64,000 bases of DNA from the NCBI GenBank assembly GCA_021234155.1, contig JAJEKV010000053.1:1189307-1253306 (forward strand), in the 5' to 3' direction. A program made the position numbers and the translations under genes. Every line of letters starts with the position of its first letter. Positions within the stretch are counted from its first letter, which is position 1. Below the pieces are notes generated by a model. That model was given only the letters and a program-made list of their open reading frames with translations. It did not search any database and was not told the origin of the DNA. Positions 10,448 to 21,210 of the stretch are shown in pieces. This stretch comes from Isoetes taiwanensis. Taxonomy: Eukaryota; Streptophyta; Lycopodiopsida; Isoetales; Isoetaceae.

Positions 10448-13400
10448 AATGTTCTTGGAGACCAAGAGCAAAGCGCCATGCTCCCAAAAGTACTAACTTG
10501 ATAGGATCCTCGAACCTCTGGAAAGTGGGAAATTTTTTTCTCATTTTGTAGTCTATGCTAAGCTAGTAAATGCTTAAGTGGATTGGAATTTAATATTAGC
10601 ACAGTTAGGTGAATTGGAACTTAATAAAACTAGCGAGACCCACGAGGGAGGAGACGATATCGAAAACATCTCCCACTTGAAGGCCTATATCAGCATTAGG
10701 GACAAGATCAAGGAGGAGAATATTCTTTCGAACAAGAATTCGGACCCGGAACACCTAGAAACCAAAGGAAGATCGGCTTTAATACGTGCCGGCAAAGGAG
10801 TGCGAGACTTCGAATGGATAGGACCCAAAGGGCCGGAGGAGACGACCTAGCCAGCCAGATACAAATCACGCAAAAGCGACCCGGAAGGAGCCATGGTAAG
10901 GGCAATGGAGATGACCACACTTCTAGGCACGGGAGAGGCACCTCGGAATGAAGCAAAGCCCAAGCAACGTAAGTCGCGACTCGAAATTCAACCCAGCGGA
11001 GGAATGACAATGCCCGCCCCCACCACGATCTCTCGAGCTTGAAGACATCCAAGAATGCCCAATCGCAATAGCTAGGTGATCCTACTTAAGCGATCAAAGG
11101 CACCGCACCGCGGCAACCTTGCAACGACACACCGCATGTAGGGACGTTGGCGATCACCGCATTCCTCACGGCGAATATACACATTAAGGAGGAGCACCTT
11201 TCTCAAGGGATCACATCGACGAACACTCTTCGCACCTCATGGTGACGAGCTCCGGATCAGACATGAAGCTCAACAATGGTAGCAAAGATCTCAAGGAATC
11301 CCGGAGTCAACCGAGAATGAAGAAGATGCAAAGAAACCAAAGGGTCAAATGCGATAGGAGGAGGGGAAACCCTAAAGAAGTATAAACAATTAAGTAGATC
11401 TTCGTAGTTGTTTTGAAAAGTCGATGAATTAAAATCCCAATGTAAATGCGTATATGTCTATTGTATATCTCGGGTGCTCACAGATCTGATGGAGAAACAT
11501 GAGTTTAGAGTCATGTTTTACGGATTTAAGCTTAGATCGAGAAGCTCCTTCACTTCGACTACCAAAAGAGGGAAGCATAGAAGCACAACTATAGCCCAAG
11601 ATCAAAATGGAAGAGCAAGTACGAGGGAGAAACGACCGAGGCCAAGCAAACCTTCGACTCAAACACTTCCTGAAGTGCCACGAAGTAGAAGACAGCTCGT
11701 CCCACCCAATGTCGAATAAGAGACAACACCAGAAATGTCGATCATCAGCCACGACAAGACATCGTCGGGACGCAACACTACATCATGTGGCGGCAGCAAC
11801 ACTTGACGAACTTATGACACGAAAGTGGCCCCAACAATAGAAGGAGGAACGCCCGGACATCAACGAGCCAACTAAGAAGACAACATCTCGACAACCATAA
11901 TTCCACCTTGTGGTAATATAGGGTGATGCGCTATGACACGGTATTAGATGGAGATGCACTTACGAAAAGGCAATCTGCGATGAGGAGATATGCCTTCAAG
12001 AACTAGGTGATGGCTTCACGGTACTCCTACCAAGAATTAGAAGAGAAGAAGCCGATCATATCTCCGACATGTGGCACGCCAAACGCCCAAGGTAGAAGCA
12101 TTCACACCTTAACGACAAGGATAGCAACTAAAGCACCTTCGCAAAAAGAGAGTTCAAGATAATAGCCGGCTATTCAATCCACAAGAGCATATCTAAGGCG
12201 GTACTTCTTCAACTCAAGGGTCAAGGCTGCATATAAGGATCCATCATCCGACAACATCGCCAAATAGGGAGAAGAGCCATGAAGCTTTACTTGCTAGAGA
12301 GGCCGACATGCATAGAGAGACAAAGGTCGAACTGAAAGCTTTGGAGAAGTGCTAGCAACCGACTTCTTCCACGAGAGCTCCCTAGAGGCAACAGGAGGAT
12401 CAAACCGACGAGCACAATCAAAGTCACCGGAGGGTACCTCAAGACAAGAAGACGGCATAGCATGCAAAAAACGGACATCCAAGCCATGTGATTGAGGGGA
12501 TCAAACAAGGAAGATTGAAGCTTCGATGGAGAAGCAATTAGGTGAGACGAAATGATGACTTGCACACGGACTTGCATGCAACTTGGTGAACCCAAGGATG
12601 GGCGATTCAAAGAACAAGCTGCGAAGAGAACAACTCCGGAGGAGTATAGCCAAAGGAATCGCGCAACCTCAAGAGACGCGCCTCCAAATAGTTTCAAGTA
12701 TCACGCGGGAGGAACAACTACCACCAAAACTAGGATCGAGGAAGCGGACCGGAAATGTCAAAGCATCAACGACAAGCACACCTTTAGTTGGAATGTGATG
12801 CAAAGCGTGTTGTGCCATAGCCGACAAACATCGAGAGGGCCCAAGCATATCAACAAGTTACCCCTCTTGTATGAGCCGGCGTACAAATAGAAGGATATAG
12901 ATCATCAACACCATTGCACCGGGAGGAACACTGATGACATTGCCAAGGAGTAGGTGTGCAACTTGAAGGGAGGCACAAGGGAGACCTAATAGCTCTAGTG
13001 GTAATTGTAATTAGGTAAGCTATATGTTTTGCATGTATAGTTCCCTTGTTATTCCTTCCTTTCCATAGCCGTAATGCATCAAAGGAAGAGATGTCATGCA
13101 AGTTCGCGGGGGTGAAGCAATCAACATCGTCAACACTCTTCGGCAACACGATAACGACAAGAGGACTCGGCGTATGAGACATCGATGGAGTCGAAGACAT
13201 CGGCATTTAATCGCCCTTTTAGCCGCCAAGACAAAGAGTCAAGATGAAAGATCTTTTTTCAATGGCGCCATCTTCGGGCTTTTGAAAAGCGGCATGGAAG
13301 ATTCAAGTGATCAACTACGCCATCAAAGCCACCAGCAATGAGAGGCTTCTAACGAACAAAGTCAACCTCTACAAAGAGGAGGAGCCACCGCCAAGGAGAC

Positions 13401-14929
13401 CCGAAGTATCGGCGACTTCGGAAGAACGTTATCTTGCTACTTCCAAGCGGTAACGCGAGTGGATGAGCTTCTAGCAAGCTCAAGCATCTAAGGCCATGGG
13501 GCCTAGTAGGTTAATGTATGGGCCGGTAACATCCATATTGGGATTAGAAGGCATTTCCGGATATTACGGCTAAAAGGATTGCCCCAATATTGAGCTAAGC
13601 GTCAAGGATTGGGAAGGAAATGCATAGGAGTAACTATAATTATACGATTGTTATGATTTACCCAAACGTATTGAAACCACTTGGTGAGATTGATCTCCTG
13701 CGCTAAGAAGGAATCATTACTAGGATAATTGTTAACCATGTATAAATCTAGTACCTCCAAAGAATAATCCAACCTAAAGAAAAGAAGTAATCTAACAGTC
13801 CCTCCAACTTGTTACGATGACATCAATTCGATTGGTAGGAATATTCCAAGAGCTAAATAACTAAGAAAGGGGAATCTCTAGAATATAAAAGAATAATACA
13901 TGTAAGGTACATCTAAAATAAAAATTATAGTAATCAAATAGTCTTTTGAGACAAAAGGAATTGTCATGATGACAAAACCTTGTGGTTTAGAATCGTTCTA
14001 ACTAAGTAGGTAACCCATAGCTATATTGAAATAAATAATAACATAATATGTGTATCCATCTTAGATGGTTATATATATGTTAGCTAAGGCTAGTAAATTA
14101 ATGTGTGTTAAGTAAGAAGCATATAACCTCTTAAGGGAGAGAATAGATATGATGTTGTGTACAACGTCATTGAAGAAAGATGGGAGGGCTCAATCTTATG
14201 ATTGAGCGTACTTGCATCAATTGATTGACCCGTAGAATAGAGTTCACTCCGGCAATGGCGAAAGCGAATAGAGCATAAGATAGATAGATAGATAGCTCGA
14301 GGTCTTCAACGTGCGAGGCCCGCCCGGTAGCTATCTACACCAATGAAGTGGAGCAAAACTATGGGAGCAATGCAACGACCAAGTCATCTCCAAATTACTT
14401 TTGCCGCTCAATGGGTGGATGCATTCTAGCCTAGGTAAAGCGTGCAATGCGTTATAAGCTTTAATGTGTCTTATAGATAAGTTAAATATAGATCCTAATA
14501 ATTGCATGGAATTACCGCATTATATGTATCATGCGGGAAATAAGTTAAATAACAATAATGTGAGGTAGCATGTTAATTAATCCTTCAAAGGATGCGGGTC
14601 CTTATAGATATAGATAGAAAATAGAATTCAAATATACTTAAGTGCATCTTAGGGATATACTTCCAAAGGGTATCTGGGGACCCAAGGAGGAGAATAAGAA
14701 GCACATCTAATTCTTGTGTATGATAATTAAAACCTTGTCTATGTAACAATAGGTCTAAATGGGGTTATTGTTCAAATAATCCTGATCTAAAAGTCGTTAA
14801 AATATTGCAAAGCTTAGAGTAAATATAATTGTACTATCGGAGTAATGTATCCGATACTATGATAATGTTAATTCATAAATATTACCTTAGGGTAATTATG
14901 TTAATCACATGGTTAAAGGAGCGGCAAAA
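10448..14929 (+). other. Interior of nested element, no recognisable pol
   Basis: A 90-codon frame (10578-10850, starting MDWNLILAQLGELELNKTS) follows the PBS at the place where gag would start. From there to about 13450 the DNA is GC-rich with many short frames (for example 11474-11719, 12552-12890 and 13096-13341) but no gag, RT or integrase motif. From about 13500 it turns AT-rich and plainly noncoding, with a short GATA run near 14280-14296. It could be a badly decayed unrelated coding region captured by the element, or filler that replaced pol. Confidence 0.55.
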
Positions 14930-16135
14930 ATTGGCTCCGGGCATGTCGATTTTGTGTGTAGATTAAATGCTTGTATAGTTAAGCTTAATCTAAAATGCAA
15001 CCTATGCTAGGTAGGGGTTGCATGCATTGTTACCGATGATGAGACCGCTCACGGTGATCTCTAGGGCGTGGTGTAATGTCAATGTAGGCATGGCCCGCGT
15101 TCCTTGGGCGAAAGTGGAAGGTAGATTAGAAAGTCTACTTACGTCCCCGGAGTAGGCGACCTCGAGAAAGGAGGTCATTCAGGGAATGCATTGATAGGAA
15201 AGGCACCTTTAGCCCCATATATGCTTTGATAGGAGGAAGCTATCCTTCACCCCCAGGGAAGGATATTCTCCAAAAGGCAACTAGAGGTGTAGGCATGGCG
15301 GCATATAGGCATATAGGCGTCTCCACAACCATAATGGAAGATTCACCCTCTTCCCTCGCCGGAGATTAGCCATGCATCCATGTAGATAGGTGGGGTGGTC
15401 ACCATATAACCAAAATTTTATTAATAATTAAAATAGTAATAGCGTGGGGTTCAGGACAAGGGCCAATAGAGAAGCTCAGGAGGGCAAGGAGGTCGAAGGT
15501 TTCAAAACTTGCAACACAAATTTAGTCATAATGTGTTGCAAGGGGATGAAGAGTACCTTAGAAGTGTAAATTTTGTATGAAATTGATAAACTTTGATAAA
15601 CTTAAATGTTGTGTTAAGTAAGGTTAATAATTACCTCAAGCGTAGATTAAGTTATGAAGTGATAAGTTAATTGGGTAATGAAATAGTACAATGTGTCTTA
15701 AACATTACCTTAGAGTAATTCTAATAATTAAGATAGTAAGTATGTAATTATAGATATTGTAAAATTAATCTCTCTCTTGCAGGATTTTTAAGGTCTTGAG
15801 GACTTGCAACACAAATTTTGTTGGAATGTGTTGCAAGGAATGAAGAGTACCTTAAATAATAATTGTATATGAAAGTGTTAAATTGTGATAAACTAAATGT
15901 TATAATAACGAGGACTAATAAGTACCCTGTTTAATAGAAGTTACGAATTGACAAGTTATTTGATAATGTAATGGCATAATAATAATTTAAAAATATTACC
16001 TTAAGGTAATCTTAATAAATGTGTAAGTATAATAGTAGTATATCGTATGCATGGGGTTGATTGTCCGGTTAGGAAGATTCAAGGTGGGGAGACCCACGAT
16101 GCTGCGGACAAAGCATCATTTCAAGGTGGGGAGAA
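14930..16135 (+). other. 3' leader and polypurine tract of nested element
   Basis: This block parallels the outer element's 18860-19699: both run from GGCATGTCGATTT through a TTGCATGC block, GGTGATCTCTxGGGCGTGGTGT and GTCAATGTAGGCATG, to the purine tract AAGGTGGGGAGAA just before the LTR. A GGTTATATATATG stretch occurs just before it, near 14070. Within the block, the words AACTTGCAACACAAATTT (about 15508 and 15803) repeat, so there is an internal direct duplication of roughly 290 bp. Nothing coding is seen. Confidence 0.75.
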
Positions 16136-17742
16136 TGTGACGTTCCGGAAGACGATTATCGGTCCCGGGGCGTATCTTTGTCTTTGTCTTCGTCACTTGC
16201 GTACCGCCTCCAACCCCGGCGATGTCTGAGAGAAGTGTAGGCCAGTGGGGAGTAGCCCTAGGGGGCAACTTGCTAGGTATGTGCATTTCTTATTAATGTG
16301 CACATGCACATTTATTAAAGGTGCACACATTTCCATGTGGGCACATTTAGGTGCACACACATTTCCATGTAGGCACATTTGGCCACCTAGCCATTAAAGG
16401 CAAGTGGGCCCATTTCCAATATCCCACATGCCTAAAGGGATAATTGGAAACCCTAAGCCCCAACCCTTGCCTATTTAAGTAGGAGAACCCTAACTTGCCC
16501 ATTTTTCGTTCCTAGGGTTTTAGAGCTGTTTTGGCTGCTCTAGGAGTCAAAACCGCCTCCCGGACTAAATGCCGAGAGAATGGCACCATTAGTTTCCCTT
16601 GATTGGCAGTTCAATGGGATGGTCGAACTCGAGTCGAGGGAGGAGCAACTCATGGATCAGGTATGTAGTCGATTTAATGGTCTAAACCGTTTTTCCAGTC
16701 ATTGTATCGATGGGTTTAGCCTATTAAATGCCTTTTGCAACTATCTAGATCTCTAGATGAGTAGATACCAGACTCTAACTAAAGAACCTAACTCTATGAT
16801 ATAGATTAGATCTATGTTCTTTAGTTCTTCTGTGATGTATATGGATGATGTATCTCTGTGAACTCCTTGTATTGGGAAGGGGTAGAGACTTCAAGCTTGG
16901 TAGTAGATGCTCCCTAGATTAGCCTCTCTAGCACACCATAGATTGCCCAGTACAAGAACCACACACGGTTGTGGGTGAAGGGGCCGGCCGAGAAGGAGGT
17001 TAGTGTTCTCGACTCTTGAGCCATCCCTCGGTGTGTAAAGGCCTCACCGGGATCATTGTGACTAGGTCTAATGGCTTACCACCCAGTGTGGGTAAGGCAT
17101 GGGCTCGACACCCGTGAAGTGGTGTTCATGACTTTCCATGGGTTGGTCGAATCTGGCGGTGGCCCTCTAGTCACCTTGAGTCACATGAAGATCTGGGAGG
17201 GAGTGATCCCTACACGCCCCATCGGAACTGGGATGATGACCCCGGGAATAGCCCTTCGGCTATGCATCCGGAGGACTCTGATCAGTCCGACACTTTTCAG
17301 CCTACTCGCAAAGTGTGCACGGGGAGGCGATGGAGTGGACAACCCTATGCCATGTTCTTATGCCGGTAAATCCATTGCCATGAATGCATGCGCAATGAAC
17401 TCTGGAGACCTGCCGTCAGTCATCCCTTTGAGTCCGAGCCTTGGGTAGGATTCCCTATGTGATGTATTGATCTTTGTCTATGCAGATATGTGGAGGACCA
17501 TCCTTCGTGATGGTCATATGATGTTGATGTATGTACTAAAACGACATGTATGTTTACGCTTCCAGCGACTAGGTAGGCCACTGAGGGAGGCCGAGGGTAA
17601 AGGACCCCTTCATTCTTCCCACTTTGGAACTCTTCAAGGTTGCGGTGTCGTGGAGGGCCCTATATTAGCATGGGGCTGGTATGGGGGATGAACTCTGTTT
17701 TGTATACGGTGAGTGCACCCGTATATGAGTAGGGGCGTCCAC
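16136..17742 (+). repeat. 3' LTR of nested element
   Basis: It begins TGTGACGTTCC directly after the purine tract GGTGGGGAGAA and ends GTCCAC, matching the 5' LTR end GTCCACA. It aligns along its full length with 8817-10435. AT-rich blocks are almost identical, while short C/G-rich words differ by clustered indels. Confidence 0.88.
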
Positions 17743-18880
17743 GAAACCATTAGATCCCAAACGCTAAGTGGGAGGTAGTCGGCATGGACTTTATAACAGG
17801 ACTACCAAGGGCGGTAAGAAGCGAAGGATGCCTTGATGGTGGAGTGGTTGACAAGTTATCGAAAATGGCCCATTTTGTGCCATGTAGGACCCGCGGACAC
17901 AGACTATGGATCTGGCAAAGCTCTTCACCAAAGAGATCTTGACTCCATGGCATGCCAAGGGAAATCATCTCCGGCCGAGATCCAAAGTTCATTAGTGCCT
18001 TACGGCGGATCTCTTCTAACGATTGGAACAAAGCTATCCATGAGCACGGCCTATCATCCTCGAGACGGATGGGCAAAACAGGCGTGTCAACGTTCGTTGG
18101 AAGACATGCTCGAAACTATGTGCGGAACAAACAAAGTATGTGGGAGGAATTTATTCACTTGGTTGAATTTGCATACAATAGCACCAAGCGAGAATCATTC
18201 CAAATGTCGCCGTTCATGATCAACTTCGGCTACCAATGCCTAACTCGGACACTTGGCACAATCCGTGTGTCAAAAGTGGAAGTCTCATAACAAATGTTGG
18301 GCGACATGCAACAACTTCGTGGAAGAAGTCCGAGGATATCTCCTAGCGGCAAAATTGAGTCGAGGAAGAGCATCGCCGACAAGCATCGAGCGTTAGAGAG
18401 TTCGAAGTTGGAGACAATGTGTGGCTCAAGATCAAGGTGAAGCAGGCGAAGCTCCGCATCGGGAATTGCAAGAAGCTTGAAGGTGGGCTGGACCCTTTAA
18501 AATAGTCAAAAGAGTGGGTAACCAATCCTACAAGTTAGACTTGCCAGCACACTTAAAGATCCACAAAGTCTTCCACGTGAGTTTGCTGAAGAAGCATACT
18601 CCCAATCCAGAAGAAATTTTGGATACCCCAACGATGTTGGAGATGACAGAAGAGCAATTGGAAATAGTTCTAGAGCTAATCCTTGATAAAGCATTCAAGA
18701 AAACAAGGAGATCCGAGTTCATCCAGTACTTGGTCAAGTGGAAACACTTACCGGTGGAAGACGCAACATGGGTACTTAAAAGAGACACGGAAAAGCGGTA
18801 CCCACCGGTTTATGGAGCAATGGGGCGGCGGGGTCATCTCCGAAGAAATCGGCTTCGAGGCATGTCGATTTGAGTAGATT
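17743..18880 (+). pseudogene. pol: Chromovirus integrase core and chromodomain (second half of pol)
   Basis: This is the continuation of the pol gene cut at 8816. WEVVGMDFITGLPR (about 17770-17815) holds the first catalytic Asp. VVDKLSKMAHFVPC follows. The second catalytic region reads GRDPKF in the 17952 frame, so its first Asp is Gly. AYHPRDGWAKQ and RSLEDMLE continue in the 17833 frame, and the 17952 frame resumes with AYNSTKRESFQMSPF. After about 18400 come VWLKIKVKQAKLRIG and a GPF motif. The 18514-18873 frame carries YKLDLPAHLKIHKVFHVSLL and a chromodomain (FIQYLVKWKHLPVEDATWV) thought to steer integration to marked chromatin. Several frameshifts are present. Confidence 0.88.
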
Positions 18881-19699
18881 AATAACTTATCTAGTTAAGT
18901 ATAATCTCGCATGCAACCTATGAGGTAAAGGTTGCATGCGTTGTTCTGGATGATGAGATCACTACGGTGATCTCTGGGGCGTGGTGTGATGTCAATGTAG
19001 GCATGACCAAGCGGTTCGCTTAGAAAGTCTACTACGTTCCCGGAGTAGGCGACCTCGAAGAAAGGAGGTCATTGAGGAATGCATTGATAGGAAAAGCACC
19101 TCTAGCCCCATATATGCTTTGATAGGAGGAATCGGCCTTCCGCCCCATATCACGGGAAGGACCTATCCGCCTGTTGGGCAACTAGGGTGTAGGCATGGCG
19201 GCATATATAGGCATATAGGCTGTCCCCACGGCCATAATGGAAGATTCACCCTCTTCCCTGTAGGAGATTAGCCATGCATCCATGTAGATAGGTGGGGTGG
19301 TCACCATATAGCCAAATTTTTTTTAATATTAATGGTACTAGCGTAGTGTTGACACGCAGAGCCAATAGAAGCTCAGGAGGCGGAGGTCGAACTACGAGAA
19401 CTTGCAACACAATTTCGTTATAAGGTGTTGCAAGGAATAAGGAGTACTTGAGCAATAATTGTATAGATAATAAATAACCGAGACATTAGGAGTTATTGTT
19501 ATAATGACATAAGTGATAAACCATTGGATTGAATAATAGTATAACAATGTTCTATAAATATTACCTTGAGGTAATCCTAGTAAATGTATGACTATAATAA
19601 TAAGTATATGGTATGCATGAGGTTGATTGCAGGTTAAGAAGATCCCAAGGTGGGGAGACCCATGATGCTGCGGACAGCATCAATTCAAGGTGGGGAGAA
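18881..19699 (+). other. 3' leader and polypurine tract of outer chromovirus
   Basis: Noncoding sequence between the chromodomain stop and the 3' LTR. It is shorter than, but collinear with, 14930-16135 of the nested element. The tract AAGGTGGGGAGAA at 19687-19699 primes plus-strand synthesis. Confidence 0.75.
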
Positions 19700-21210
19700 T
19701 GTGACGTTCCAATATGATATACGGTCTCAAGACGTATCTGGAGTATTACTGCGTTCAATTCAGCGTACCACCGCCGCCAGTCGGCGATGTCTGTAATGAC
19801 ATACACCCAAGCAAGGACGCCCTAGGGGGCAACTTGCAATGGTGCGCACACTTAGCAATGCGCGCACCTTTAGACCCTTAACCCATTAAAGTAGACCAAG
19901 GGTCATGGAAAACCCTAAACCTAACTAATAGCCTACATAAGGCACCAAACCCTAACATTCCCTTTTTTGCCCACAGACCTTCTGAGCTCCGATTCGCGCG
20001 CCTGAGGAGTCAATTCTAACTCCCACGATCTGCAAGTACGCCCCAGCTTGTCAGATCATCCTTCCGACCGCATCCCGAAACAGAACAGAGACATGGACGC
20101 CTTCGGATCAAGAGGAGTGAACCACGGATCAGGTATTTGGTCGACTGAATAGCTTAAACCTCATTCCAGCCTTCGAACCAGTAGGTTTAGCCTATTAGAT
20201 CGCCCTTTGTAGCCAAGCAGACCCTGAGATTGACTCTAACTAAAGAATTAACTCTATGTATTAGATTAATTCTTATTATTTATGATCATATGATGGATGA
20301 TTGTATTCTGTGGACTCATTGTATTGGGAAGGGGGGTAGAGACTTAAAGCTTAGTAGATGATGCTCCTAGCTAGTCCCTCTTAGTGCATTACTAGTTTAG
20401 GCACATTGTGCGGGGCCCACACAGTTGTGGGTGAAGGGGCTAGGCCGGCTTAGAATGAGGTTAGGTGTTCTAACCCTCGGCCGATCCCTCCGGTGTGTAA
20501 GGCCTACCCGGGGATCAGAGTGACTAGGTCTAATGGCTTTGCCCTTTGCGTGTGGGTAAGGCATGGGCTCGACACCAGTGGGGTGATCGTCACTCTCCGA
20601 TTGGGTGAGGGTCGGCAAAGGCGGTGGCCCTCTAGTCACCTGGGTTAGCATGTAGATCTCACGGAGGAGTGATCCCTACACGCCCCCATCGGGACTGGGG
20701 AGATGTAACCCGGGGAATAGCCCCTTTGGCTATGCACCCGGGAACTCTGATCGGAGTCCCAACACTTTTTCAACCTACTCTGCAAACTGTGTACGGGGAG
20801 GGGCGGATGGAGTGGACAACCTAAGCCATGTTCTTATGCCAGTAAATCCATTGCCATGAATTACATGCGCAATGAACTCTGGAGGCCAAGCCCGTCGATC
20901 ATCCCTTTGAGTCTCGAGCCTTGGGTAGGAACTCCCATATGTATGGTGCCGATCTTGTCTATGCAGATGTGATGGACCACCCTTCGAGGTGGATATATGA
21001 TGTTATGTTACTGACGTGTATGTGTATGCTTCCGCAGCTAGGTAGGCCCTGAGGAAGACGGGGTAAAATGACCCTTCCACTCTTCCCACTGTGGACTCTA
21101 GGCGGTCCGCCTGATATGTGGAGGGGCGGTACCCGGTGTGGGCTGGTGCGGGGATGAACTCCCTATTTGTATACGGTCGCGGGCATACATATATGAGCGG
21201 GACGTCCGCA
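19700..21210 (+). repeat. 3' LTR of outer chromovirus
   Basis: It begins TGTGACGTTCC after the purine tract and ends GACGTCCGCA. It is collinear with both nested LTRs (shared words CCCTAGGGGGCAACTTGC, TTGTATTGGGAAGGGG, AATAGCCC, GGCTATGCA and ATCCATTGCCATGAA) but clearly more diverged from them than they are from each other. The tandem 30 bp GTGCACAC motif of the nested LTRs is not preserved. LINE sequence starts immediately after it. Confidence 0.85.

Larger units (their letters stand above)
8817..17742 (+). mobile_element. Nested non-autonomous LTR retrotransposon (LARD-like)
   Basis: Two copies of a roughly 1.6 kb repeat in direct orientation (8817-10435 and 16136-17742) flank a 5.7 kb interior. 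A Met-tRNA-like PBS follows the left copy and a purine-rich tract precedes the right copy. The interior has no readable protease, RT or integrase. It sits inside the integrase gene of the surrounding chromovirus, between the zinc-binding domain and the catalytic core. Its LTR and 3' leader match those of that chromovirus, so it is probably a non-autonomous derivative of the same family. A target duplication is only partly visible (TGAAC left, GAAAC right). Confidence 0.85.
5202..21210 (+). mobile_element. Ty3/gypsy chromovirus, decayed, interrupted by a nested element
   Basis: Parts appear in the order typical of chromoviruses: gag (5202-6500), protease (6540-7090), reverse transcriptase (7090-7620), RNase H (7976-8260), integrase zinc-binding domain (8600-8816), then after the nested insertion the integrase core (17750-18290), GPF motif and chromodomain (to about 18873), a 3' noncoding leader, a purine tract and the 3' LTR (19700-21210). 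No matching 5' LTR lies in the window. Many frameshifts and stops make it non-functional as read. It abuts a LINE directly at 21211. Confidence 0.85.
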
